Of a stretch of DNA of 64,000 nt, positions 42,110-49,758 are shown piece after piece (positions within the stretch are counted from its first letter, which is position 1; every line of letters begins with the position of its first letter). This DNA comes from Candidatus Methylophosphatis roskildensis (GTDB lineage: Bacteria; Pseudomonadota; Gammaproteobacteria; Burkholderiales; Rhodocyclaceae): the NCBI GenBank assembly GCA_016708905.1, contig JADJEV010000004.1, forward strand, positions 868,001 through 932,000, written 5' to 3'. The notes beneath the pieces are model-generated. The model ran no database searches and was not told where the DNA came from. It saw nothing but the letters and a program-made list of their open reading frames with translations. Made by a program: the position numbers and the translations under genes.

Positions 42110-43231
42110 TCAGCGACCGTCCGCCTCTATGAACCCATCACAGTACCAATCGTAGAACATCGCCAACGCGGTTGCGCCAGGATTGGCGAGAGCCGGCAGG
42201 GCACGTCGATCGGAAAGCTCGCGTACCGCAGCGCGGTCCGCCTGCGGTACCTCGACCATCTCGCCATTCAGATAGAACGATTTTCCGGCGAACAGCAACT
42301 GGCTCTTGCGATGAAGCCGGATTCCGCGCTTCGCGATTCGCGCTGCGAATGCCTTGAGACCGAGCGGCCGCTCGGGCGGGTCGAAGAACACGTGTGACTT
42401 CGGCTCGGTCAGGTAGCAGCCGAGAAAGTCGCGGATCGAATGCCGGTTCCAGGCGATGCGGCCGATGATGTCGCCAATCCTGTCGATCATCTTGCTGCTG
42501 AGTTCGCCCGGGTGCGCGGGCAGCGCGAGGCCGGGGTCGGCGTAACGGCCGTCGAGTTGTAAATAGTCCTGCAGGTGGACGAGGAACTGCGTGGCCACTT
42601 CCTGTGCGGCCGGGGCGCGAAAGCCGACCGAATAGGTCATGCACCCGCCTTCGCCGATCCCGTTGTGGGCGCAGGAGGGGGGCAGGTAGAGCATGTCACC
42701 CGGCTCCAGCAGCCACTCCTGCTCGGCCTGGAAATGCCTGAGGATGCGCAGCGGTGCGCCTTCGATGATCTCCAGATCCTGTTGGGCGCTGATCTGCCAG
42801 CGACGCCGACCGGTGCCCTGGATTAGGAATACGTCGTAGGAATCGAAGTGCGGACCGACACCGCCGCCATCGGAGGCGTAACTCACCATCAGATCGTCGA
42901 GCCGCGCCCAGGGCACGAAATCGAAACGGTGCAGCAGCGCATCGGCATCATCGTTCAGCAGATTCAGGCCCTGCACCAGCACCGTCCACGAACCGCGACG
43001 GCGCAAATCCTTCGGCCGCAGCGGGCCATGTTTCATGTGCCAGCCGGTGGTCGTGCCGTGCCAGACAAGGCGCGATTCCGCCTCGTAGTCGCAGGCCAGC
43101 TCCAGCACTTGGTCGCGCGACACCACGCCCTGAAAGCCCGGAATGGCGCGCCGCACCAGTAGGGGCTTCTTCTGCCAGTATTCGCGCAGAAAGCGCTGCG
43201 CCGAGATGCCGCCGAGTAGTTGTCTGCTCAT
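42110..43231 (-). CDS. roxA: RoxA/YcfD-type ribosomal protein L16 arginine hydroxylase (JmjC cupin)
   Basis: A 2-oxoglutarate and Fe(II) oxygenase that, in E. coli, hydroxylates an arginine of ribosomal protein L16. The 373-residue protein has EYWQKKPLLVRRAIPGF at the N terminus. The JmjC core follows, with GPHFDSYDVFLIQGTGRRRW (His and Asp metal ligands) and LYLPPSCAHNGIGEG (second His). The helical and winged-helix C-terminal part ends in FYDWYCDGFIEADGR. The ATG at 43231 (MSRQLLGGISAQ) lies only 6 bases from a perfect -10, and there is no ribosome site. The gene is divergent from rlmD, another ribosome modification gene. Confidence 0.9.
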   Translation of the reverse strand: MSRQLLGGISAQRFLREYWQKKPLLVRRAIPGFQGVVSRDQVLELACDYEAESRLVWHGTTTGWHMKHGPLRPKDLRRRGSWTVLVQGLNLLNDDADALLHRFDFVPWARLDDLMVSYASDGGGVGPHFDSYDVFLIQGTGRRRWQISAQQDLEIIEGAPLRILRHFQAEQEWLLEPGDMLYLPPSCAHNGIGEGGCMTYSVGFRAPAAQEVATQFLVHLQDYLQLDGRYADPGLALPAHPGELSSKMIDRIGDIIGRIAWNRHSIRDFLGCYLTEPKSHVFFDPPERPLGLKAFAARIAKRGIRLHRKSQLLFAGKSFYLNGEMVEVPQADRAAVRELSDRRALPALANPGATALAMFYDWYCDGFIEADGR

Positions 43232-43237
43232 GCATGA

Positions 43238-43243
43238 ATTATA
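43238..43243 (-). promoter_or_regulatory. Consensus -10 (TATAAT) immediately upstream of the roxA-like start
   Basis: On the minus strand TATAAT is followed by TCATGC and then the ATG. If used, transcription would start at or next to the start codon, giving a leaderless mRNA. A weak TTGTAG lies 16 bases upstream as a possible -35. Confidence 0.5.
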
Positions 43244-43291
43244 CGTAGGCAGGCTGCGGCTACAATCGAGCCTTTTTCGCCAAACCCTCGA

Positions 43292-44596
43292 ATGGCAGAA
43301 GCTCGAATCGCCCGCATCGAATCGCTCGACCATGAAGGGCGCGGTGTTACCCATGTCGATGGCAAGACCGTATTCGTCGATGGGGCGCTGGCCGGCGAGA
43401 CGGTGGAGTACGCCAGTTACCGCAGGAAGCCGAGCTACGAACTGGCGCAGACCGTGCAAATTATCGAGGCGAGTTCGCAGCGCGTACAGCCTCGCTGCAG
43501 GTGGTTCGGAACTTGTGGGGGCTGCAGCATGCAGCATCTCGACGCGCCAGGACAGGCTGCGGCCAAGCAGCGCGTGCTGGAAGACGCCCTCTGGCACCTG
43601 GCTCGACTGCGCGCCGAATCCCTGTTTCCGGCCATTCACGGTACGCCCTGGGGCTATCGCCATCGCGCCCGGATATCGGCGCGGCTGGTGCCGAAGAAGG
43701 GTGGGGTGCTGGTCGGGTTTCACGAGCGGCGCAGCAGCTATGTCGCCGACATGACGAGTTGCGAGGTGCTGCCGCCGCACGTCTCGGCACTGCTGTCGCG
43801 GCTGCGCGGGTTGATCGCCGACATGTCGCGCCCCGACCGCCTGCCGCAGATCGAGGTCGCGGTCGGCGATGCGACCACCGCGCTGGTGCTGCGCCACCTC
43901 GAGCCGCTGACCGATGCGGATTTTGGCCTCCTGCACGAATTCGCCGGCGAGCATTCGATCGACTGGTGGCTGCAACCGGCTGGGCCGGACAGCGTGGCGC
44001 CGCTCGACGGCGCGTCGGCCGAACGGCTGTGGTACGCACTGCCGGAATATGGCATCAGGATGGACTTCCGCCCGACCGAGTTTACCCAGGTCAACTTCGG
44101 CATCAATCGCATGCTGGTTCGCCGCGCCATGCGTCTGCTCGATCCCCAGCCGGGCGAGCGCATCGCCGACATGTTCTGCGGGCTGGGCAATTTCACGCTG
44201 CCGATCGCCAATCTCGGCGCGCATGCGGTGGGAGTCGAGGGGAGCCGGGCCCTGACGCTGCGCGCCGAACAGAATGCGCGGGCCAACGATCTGGCGCATC
44301 GAACCGAGTTTCGCGTCGCCAACCTCTTCGAGACCACGCCCGAGACGCTCGGCGCGCTCGGCAGCTTCGACAAGATGCTGATCGATCCGCCGCGCGAAGG
44401 CGCAGCCGAGCTGGTCAAGTCGCTGGGCGAGGATGCGCCATCGCGCATCGTCTACGTTTCCTGCAGTCCAGCCACCCTCGCCCGTGATGCCGCCATCCTG
44501 GTGCATGAGAAGGGCTACCGTCTGCGTGGCGCGGGCATCGCCAACATGTTCCCGCAGACCTCGCACGTCGAATCGATCGCGCAGTTCGAGCGGTGA
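43292..44596 (+). CDS. rlmD: 23S rRNA (uracil-1939-C5)-methyltransferase
   Basis: SAM-dependent methyltransferase that makes m5U1939 of 23S rRNA and contains a 4Fe-4S cluster. The 434-residue protein has a TRAM domain (residues 1-60) with IESLDHEGRGVTHVDGK. The cluster ligands are Cys69, Cys75 and Cys78 (CRWFGTCGGCSMQHL) plus Cys157 (MTSCEVL). The SAM site is ADMFCGLGNFTLPIA, and the nucleophilic cysteine is in YVSCSPATLARD. The later HVESIAQFER is standard for the family. A TACAAT at 43261-43266 may be its -10. A strong terminator follows the stop. Confidence 0.96.
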   Translation: MAEARIARIESLDHEGRGVTHVDGKTVFVDGALAGETVEYASYRRKPSYELAQTVQIIEASSQRVQPRCRWFGTCGGCSMQHLDAPGQAAAKQRVLEDALWHLARLRAESLFPAIHGTPWGYRHRARISARLVPKKGGVLVGFHERRSSYVADMTSCEVLPPHVSALLSRLRGLIADMSRPDRLPQIEVAVGDATTALVLRHLEPLTDADFGLLHEFAGEHSIDWWLQPAGPDSVAPLDGASAERLWYALPEYGIRMDFRPTEFTQVNFGINRMLVRRAMRLLDPQPGERIADMFCGLGNFTLPIANLGAHAVGVEGSRALTLRAEQNARANDLAHRTEFRVANLFETTPETLGALGSFDKMLIDPPREGAAELVKSLGEDAPSRIVYVSCSPATLARDAAILVHEKGYRLRGAGIANMFPQTSHVESIAQFER

Positions 44597-44608
44597 GTGG
44601 TGCACGAA

Positions 44609-44632
44609 AAAGGGCGGCCTATGCCGCCCTTT
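44609..44632. terminator. Terminator between rlmD and the BI-1 family gene
   Basis: AAAGGGCGGC / GCCGCCCTTT with loop CTAT, preceded by further A residues. It serves two converging genes. Confidence 0.85.
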
Positions 44633-44650
44633 GCCGCTGTCGCAACCTGC

Positions 44651-45340
44651 TCAGTCGCGTTCGCCGCCGAATGCCATCAGCAGGTGAAGCAGGCTGACGA
44701 AGACGTTGTAGATGTCCAGGTACAGCGCCAGCGTTGCCGAAACATAGTTGGTTTCGCCCCCGGTGACGATACGGCTGACGTCGTACAGGATGTAGGCCGA
44801 GAACAGCACCACCGCGACCGCCGAGATGGTCAGTGCCAAAGCTGGAATCTGGAAGAAGATGTTGCCCACCATGGCCAGCAGCACCACGATCAGACCGACG
44901 AAGAGGAACTTGCCCATGAAGCTGAAATCCTTCTTCGTCACCGTCGCGATGCCGGCCAGTGTGAAGAAGATCGCGCTGGTTCCGACTCCCGCCATGGCGA
45001 TCAGCGTGCTGCCATTCGAGAGGCCGAGCGCCACCTGAAGAATGCGCGACAGCATCAGGCCCATGAAGAAGGTGAAGCCGAGCAGCAACGCCACCCCCAG
45101 ACCGCTGTCCTTGTTGCGCTCGATGCCCCACATGAACGCGAAGGCCACGCCGAGAAATACCAGCAGCGAGATCATCGGGCTGCCGGCGAACAAGGAGAAC
45201 TTCATCTGCACGCCGAGCGCGGCGCCGATCACCGTCGGGATCAGCGAAAGGGCGAGCAGCAGGTAGGTATTGCGTAGTACCCGGTTCTGTGAAACCAGGA
45301 CGCGCGAGGAACTGCCGATGGTCTGAAATTGGGGTTGCAT
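44651..45340 (-). CDS. BAX inhibitor-1 / YccA family membrane protein
   Basis: A 229-residue protein with a short cytoplasmic N terminus and seven predicted membrane segments (for example NTYLLLALSLIPTVIGAALG, MISLLVFLGVAFAFMWGI, GFTFFMGLMLSRILQVAL and FLFVGLIVVLLAMVGNIFF). The BI-1 signature region ALYLDIYNVFVSLLHLLM lies near the C terminus. Relatives include YccA, an FtsH modulator, and pH-sensitive calcium leak channels. ATG 45340 (MQPQFQTIGSS) has an AGGAAAC site before it. It stands alone, convergent with rlmD. Confidence 0.94.
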   Translation of the reverse strand: MQPQFQTIGSSSRVLVSQNRVLRNTYLLLALSLIPTVIGAALGVQMKFSLFAGSPMISLLVFLGVAFAFMWGIERNKDSGLGVALLLGFTFFMGLMLSRILQVALGLSNGSTLIAMAGVGTSAIFFTLAGIATVTKKDFSFMGKFLFVGLIVVLLAMVGNIFFQIPALALTISAVAVVLFSAYILYDVSRIVTGGETNYVSATLALYLDIYNVFVSLLHLLMAFGGERD

Positions 45341-45499
45341 CTGTTTCCTCCGTAAAGACGTGCTATCGCCGGTAGGACAGGGCGGGCGCCGTGAAGTTCG
45401 CACCTCCGTTACCCACGGCTGCGTGGCCCATTGTAGGCCAAACGCGACCGGCCGCCGGCCAAGGCGATGGCGTGCGCTTCAGGCTAAAATGCGCGCCTC

Positions 45500-45589
45500 G
45501 GAGGTGTGGCAGAGCGGTTGAATGCACCGGTCTTGAAAACCGGCGAGGGTGCAAGCCCTCCGTGAGTTCGAATCTCACCGCCTCCGCCA
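45500..45589 (+). tRNA. tRNA-Ser (anticodon TGA)
   Basis: A 90-base class II tRNA. Acceptor GGAGGTG pairs with CGCCTCC (one T-G pair). The anticodon stem CCGGT/ACCGG has loop CTTGAAA. A long variable arm (CGAGGGTGCAAGCCCTCCG) is followed by a T arm with loop TTCGAAT, and the gene ends in an encoded CCA. A -10-like TAAAAT is present at 45485-45490. Confidence 0.96.
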
Positions 45590-45958
45590 GTCAAACTGGC
45601 GGCCTTCCGCCTCGCGCGGCCGGCATGGCTGGATGCCGCATGTGCGCTCAATCTTCAGCCATGCACCGCTGGGAGCGGCTGTGGATGCGGCCTCCAGGCA
45701 TGGCATGCCGTAAACGGCCGTGTTTACTGGCCCGCAGCCTAGCCACTCCCAAGAACGTTCGTTGACCGCTCCGCCACTGCCGACAGGCCGCGGCTGGCGC
45801 CGGTCATTTCACATGATTTCCGGATATCCGCTTATTTTTCAAGGATAATCGCGAACGGTCTGCCGTTCACTGTCGCGTGGCTCACGCTGATGCGCGAGGT
45901 CGATTAAAGTTTCCAGCGAGGCTGCCGTTGCCTGTACGTCGAGAAAGCGAAAAGGCCG
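45590..45958. other. Non-coding gap upstream of the type I secretion operon
   Basis: No gene was recognised. The region has several short inverted repeats: GGCAT-GGCTGG-ATGCC soon after tRNA-Ser, and GTAAAC(GGCCGT)GTTTAC at 45710-45727. An A/T-rich stretch from about 45810 contains GATAAT (45844-45849), a plausible -10 for the ATPase gene. The 45710 repeat could be a regulator site. Nothing here resembles a known riboswitch. Confidence 0.5.
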
Positions 45959-48163
45959 ATGACTGAAGCACTCCGGAAACCGCAGGCAGAGCTTGCAGAC
46001 GATCGCCTATCGGCGAGCGCGAAGCCCGCATTGCGCGAGGATCTTCTGCACCACGATCCGCTGCTCGATTGCCTGGTCGAGGTGTCGCGCCTGCACGGTC
46101 GTCCGACGACGCGGGCCGCGCTCTCGGCTGGTCTGCCGCTCGAACGCGGGGCGCTGACGCCCTCGCTGATGCCGCGTGCCGCTGCGCGCGCCGGCCTGTC
46201 CTGCAAGCTGCTGCGTCGGCATTTGGACAAGATCGACGCTGCCTTGCTGCCCGCCACCTTGCTGCTCAACGACGATGACGCCTGCGTTCTGCTCGGCTGG
46301 GACGAGGCCGGATCGATCGCGCGGGTGCTGTTCCCGGAAACCGGCCAGGGCGAGGTGCGGATCGGCCGCGAGGAACTGACCGCGCGTTACAGCGGGATCG
46401 CCGCGTTTGCCCGACCGCTGTTCCAGTTCGATTCGCGCACGCCCGAAGTTGCCGACCTGCGCCAGCGACACTGGTTCTGGAGCGCACTGGGCCTGCAGTG
46501 GCCGGTCTATCGCGATGTTCTGGGCGCCGCGCTGCTGATCAACCTGTTCGCGCTGGCCATTCCGCTGTTCACGATGAACGTCTATGACCGGGTCGTGCCC
46601 AACCGCGCGATCGAAACGCTCTGGGTGTTGGCGGTCGGCGTCCTGCTGGTGCTGCTGGCAGACATCACGCTGCGCATACTGCGCGGGTATTTCATCGACC
46701 TGGCAAGTGCACGCATCGACCTGCAGCTTTCGGCCGTGATCATGGAACGCGTGCTCGGCATGCGCATGGAGGAGCGGCCGGCGTCGGTCGGCTCGTTTGC
46801 CGCCAATCTTCGTTCGTTCGAGACGGTGCGCGATTTCATCACCTCGGCCACCGTGACCGCGCTGATCGACCTGCCGTTCGCGCTGATCTTTCTGGTCGTC
46901 ACCGCGTGGATCGCGTTGCCGATGCTGGTGCCGCCGATACTCGGCATCGCGATTGTGTCGATCTATGCGTTTGTTATCCAGCACCGGATGCACGAGTTGT
47001 CGGAGACCACCTATCGGGCGGCCGCGCAGCGCAATGCGACGCTGGTGGAAAGCCTGACCGGCCTGGAGACCATCAAGGCGCATGGTGCGGAAGCGCAGAT
47101 GCAGTCGCGCTGGGAGACCTCCGCCGCATTCCTCTCCCGAGTGTCGAAGCAGTCGCGCCTGCTGTCGGCCTCGGCGGTAAACGGTGCGAGCACCGTACAG
47201 CAGGTCGTCGCGGTGTCGGTTGTCATGATCGGCGTGTACCTGATCGCCGAAAACAAACTCTCGATGGGCGGCTTGATCGCGTGCTCGATGCTCGCGTCGC
47301 GGGCGATGGCGCCGCTCGGCCAGTTGGTCGGCCTGATGATGCAGTACCAGACGGCGCGCACCTCGCTACACTCACTGGACAAGACGATGAGCAATCCGGT
47401 CGAGCGCCCACCCGGAGCGAATTTCATCCAGCGTCGGGAATTCCGTGGCGATATCGAATTCCGCGAAGTGAGCTTCAGCTACCCGAACCGCGAGGATTCG
47501 GCCTTGCGCAATGTCTCGTTCAAGATCTCCGCGGGAGAGAGAGTCGCGTTGATCGGACGCGTCGGCTCGGGCAAAACGACGGTCGAAAAACTGATACTCG
47601 GTCTGTACCGGCCGACCAGCGGCTCCGTCAGCCTGGACGGCATCGATGCGCGTCAGCTCGATCCGGCCGACCTGCGTCGCAATGTTGGCTACGTCGGCCA
47701 GGATGCGACTTTGTTTTTCGGTACGCTGCGCGACAACATCGCCCTCGGCCAGCCCCAATTCGACGACTCGGCGGTAGTGGCGGCGGCGGAAGTGGCCGGG
47801 CTCGGCGAGTTCGTCAATGCGCATCCGCAGGGTTTCGACATGCTGATCGGCGAGCGCGGCGAATCGCTCTCGGGCGGCCAGCGCCAGAGCGTCGCGATCG
47901 CCCGGTCGGTGCTCGGCAACGCGCCGATCCTGTTGCTGGACGAGCCGACCAGCGCCATGGACTTCTCGACCGAAGAACGGATCAAGCAGAACATCAAGAG
48001 CTACGCAACCGGCAAGACGGTGGTACTGGTTACTCACCGTACCAGCCTGCTCGACATGGTCGACCGCATCATCGTGATGGATGCGGGCCGAGTGCTGGCC
48101 GACGGGCCGCGCGACAAGGTCATTGAGGCGCTGCAGAGCGGCAGAATTGCGAGGGCGGCATGA
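45959..48163 (+). CDS. Type I secretion ATPase/permease of adhesin-export type (LapB/LssB-like)
   Basis: The 734-residue protein is an ABC exporter for a large C-terminally signalled substrate. An N-terminal C39-like domain (residues 20-150, with HDPLLDCLVEVSRLHGRPTT) lacks the usual peptidase motif, as in exporters of RTX adhesins. A six-segment membrane domain follows (about 175-450). The ATPase has Walker A GRVGSGKTTVEKL, signature ESLSGGQRQS and Walker B ILLLDEPTSAMD. The next genes encode the adaptor (4 bp overlap) and a giant adhesin, its expected substrate. The outer membrane TolC-like component is not in this window. It should not be confused with the LPS gene lapB at 10.2 kb. Confidence 0.93.
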   Translation: MTEALRKPQAELADDRLSASAKPALREDLLHHDPLLDCLVEVSRLHGRPTTRAALSAGLPLERGALTPSLMPRAAARAGLSCKLLRRHLDKIDAALLPATLLLNDDDACVLLGWDEAGSIARVLFPETGQGEVRIGREELTARYSGIAAFARPLFQFDSRTPEVADLRQRHWFWSALGLQWPVYRDVLGAALLINLFALAIPLFTMNVYDRVVPNRAIETLWVLAVGVLLVLLADITLRILRGYFIDLASARIDLQLSAVIMERVLGMRMEERPASVGSFAANLRSFETVRDFITSATVTALIDLPFALIFLVVTAWIALPMLVPPILGIAIVSIYAFVIQHRMHELSETTYRAAAQRNATLVESLTGLETIKAHGAEAQMQSRWETSAAFLSRVSKQSRLLSASAVNGASTVQQVVAVSVVMIGVYLIAENKLSMGGLIACSMLASRAMAPLGQLVGLMMQYQTARTSLHSLDKTMSNPVERPPGANFIQRREFRGDIEFREVSFSYPNREDSALRNVSFKISAGERVALIGRVGSGKTTVEKLILGLYRPTSGSVSLDGIDARQLDPADLRRNVGYVGQDATLFFGTLRDNIALGQPQFDDSAVVAAAEVAGLGEFVNAHPQGFDMLIGERGESLSGGQRQSVAIARSVLGNAPILLLDEPTSAMDFSTEERIKQNIKSYATGKTVVLVTHRTSLLDMVDRIIVMDAGRVLADGPRDKVIEALQSGRIARAA

Positions 48164-49572
48164 GGCCCGGATTGATCGATGCCGGACGGTCGACCGTCGG
48201 CATCATGGAGAAGCTCCGGGTCAGGATTGCCCCACTGTTCGAGCCGGTTCTCGGCCGCTGGCCAGGGCCGGAGGATCGCGCCTTGTCCTTCATCGCCGAT
48301 GCGGACCACGCGATCGCGCTGCAGGAGCCGCTGCGAGCCCGGTTCGTCCTGCGGGCGGCGATGCTGGCAGCCGTGATCCTGCTGATCTGGGCGGCCCTGG
48401 CGCGGATCGACGAGGTGACGCGAGGCGAGGGCAGAGTGATCCCGTCGCGGCAGCTACAGGTGATCCAGAGCGTCGACGGCGGCGTGGTATCCGAGGTGCT
48501 GGTCAAGGAAGGCCAGATCGTCGACGAGGGACAACTGCTGCTGCGCATCGATCCGACCCGATTCGTCTCGTCGATGCGCGAATCGCGTTCTCAGTACTTG
48601 TCCCTGCAGGCCAAGGCTGCCCGACTGCGTGCGATCGCCGAAGGCAAACCGTTCGCGCCGCCCGCCGATGTCGTGGCGGAAGATCCGGTCACCGTCGCCG
48701 CCGAACGCCGCCTTTACGAATCCAGGCGTTCAGAACTGGAAACGTCGATCGCGATTTCGCGCCAGCAACTGGCGCAGCGCCAGCAGGAACTGGTCGAAGT
48801 CAAGGCGCGACGCGATTCTGCGCAACAAGGATTCGAACTCACCTCGCGCGAACTCGCGGTGACCAAACCGCTGATCTCCTCGGGCGCGGTGTCCGAGGTG
48901 GACATTCTGCGGCTCGAACGCGATGTGAGCCGCTACCGCGGCGAGCGCGACCAGTCGGCGGCGCAAATCGCCCGCATCGGTTCGGCGATCGGCGAGGCGG
49001 AGCGCAAGATCCAGGAGGTGGAGCTGAACTTCCGCAATGAAGCGAGCAAGGAGCTGTCGGAGACAATGTCGCGGCTCAACAGCCTGTCCGAAGGCGGCGT
49101 CGCGCTGGCCGACAAGGTCGACAAGGCGCTGGTTCGATCGCCGGTCAAGGGTACGGTCAATCGCATCCTGGTCAATACGGTCGGCGGCGTCGTGCAACCG
49201 GGCAAGGAAGTGATTGAGATCGTGCCGCTGGAGGATGCGCTTTTGCTGGAGGCGCGGGTCGCCCCGAAAGATATCGGTTTCCTCGCGGCCGGCCAGCCGG
49301 CGCTGGTCAAGTTCACGGCCTACGATTTCTCGATCTACGGTGGCCTCGATGCCAAGGTCGAACATATCGCGTCGGACACGGTGACCGACGACAAGGGCAA
49401 TGCGTTTTATGTAATCAGGGTGCGAACCGACAAGCCGCGTCTGGCCGCCAATCTGCCGATCATCCCCGGGATGGTGGCGGAGGTGGATGTCAAGACCGGC
49501 AAGAAGAGCGTTCTGACCTACTTGCTGAAGCCGGTCTTGCGTGCCAGAGCGGTGGCGCTGACGGAGCGGTAA
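48160..49572 (+). CDS. HlyD-family membrane fusion protein of type I secretion
   Basis: The 470-residue adaptor has a single N-terminal membrane segment (about residues 62-82, FVLRAAMLAAVILLIWAAL). The lipoyl/barrel-sandwich halves follow: GEGRVIPSRQLQVIQSVDGG with VSEVLVKEGQIVDEGQ, then KALVRSPVKGTVNRILVNTVGG. A long coiled coil lies between them (about 130-320). A C-terminal beta domain contains IIPGMVAEVDVKTGKKSVL, the HlyD signature. It would connect the ABC exporter to an outer membrane channel. It overlaps the ATPase gene by four bases (ATGA), and the adhesin gene begins 186 bp later on the same strand. Confidence 0.95.
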   Translation: MRPGLIDAGRSTVGIMEKLRVRIAPLFEPVLGRWPGPEDRALSFIADADHAIALQEPLRARFVLRAAMLAAVILLIWAALARIDEVTRGEGRVIPSRQLQVIQSVDGGVVSEVLVKEGQIVDEGQLLLRIDPTRFVSSMRESRSQYLSLQAKAARLRAIAEGKPFAPPADVVAEDPVTVAAERRLYESRRSELETSIAISRQQLAQRQQELVEVKARRDSAQQGFELTSRELAVTKPLISSGAVSEVDILRLERDVSRYRGERDQSAAQIARIGSAIGEAERKIQEVELNFRNEASKELSETMSRLNSLSEGGVALADKVDKALVRSPVKGTVNRILVNTVGGVVQPGKEVIEIVPLEDALLLEARVAPKDIGFLAAGQPALVKFTAYDFSIYGGLDAKVEHIASDTVTDDKGNAFYVIRVRTDKPRLAANLPIIPGMVAEVDVKTGKKSVLTYLLKPVLRARAVALTER

Positions 49573-49758
49573 GGGCGGCAGGGTAGGGCGCGTGATGCAG
49601 TTGGCACTGCTTTGCGGGTACTGTGGACCATTGTCACAGATCTTTGCATTGGCCGCAGGTGTGTGATTCGGATTGATTTATTCTCCCGGTGGGGAGATGG
49701 GGCCTGAGAATTCTCGGGTGCGTCATCAGCAGCGGAAATCGACAAAAGGTTGAATAAA
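49573..49758 (+). promoter_or_regulatory. Leader of the giant adhesin gene with two hairpins
   Basis: Between the adaptor and the adhesin lie two palindromes: TCTCCC-GGTG-GGGAGA at 49682-49697 and CCTGAGAATTCTCGGG at 49703-49718. They could be a terminator-like barrier or an RNA control element in the 5' leader. No known c-di-GMP riboswitch pattern was recognised. The ribosome site is AAAAGG at 49744-49749, nine bases before the ATG at 49759. A promoter was not clear. Confidence 0.5.

Noticed and set aside
42110..44605. An 831-codon reading of the roxA-like gene extended upstream
   Set aside because: The extension is antisense to rlmD and has no similarity to the family; the normal start is at 43231.
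49573..49758. c-di-GMP (GEMM) riboswitch in the adhesin leader
   Set aside because: The conserved GEMM core and paired helices were not found; only two simple palindromes are visible.
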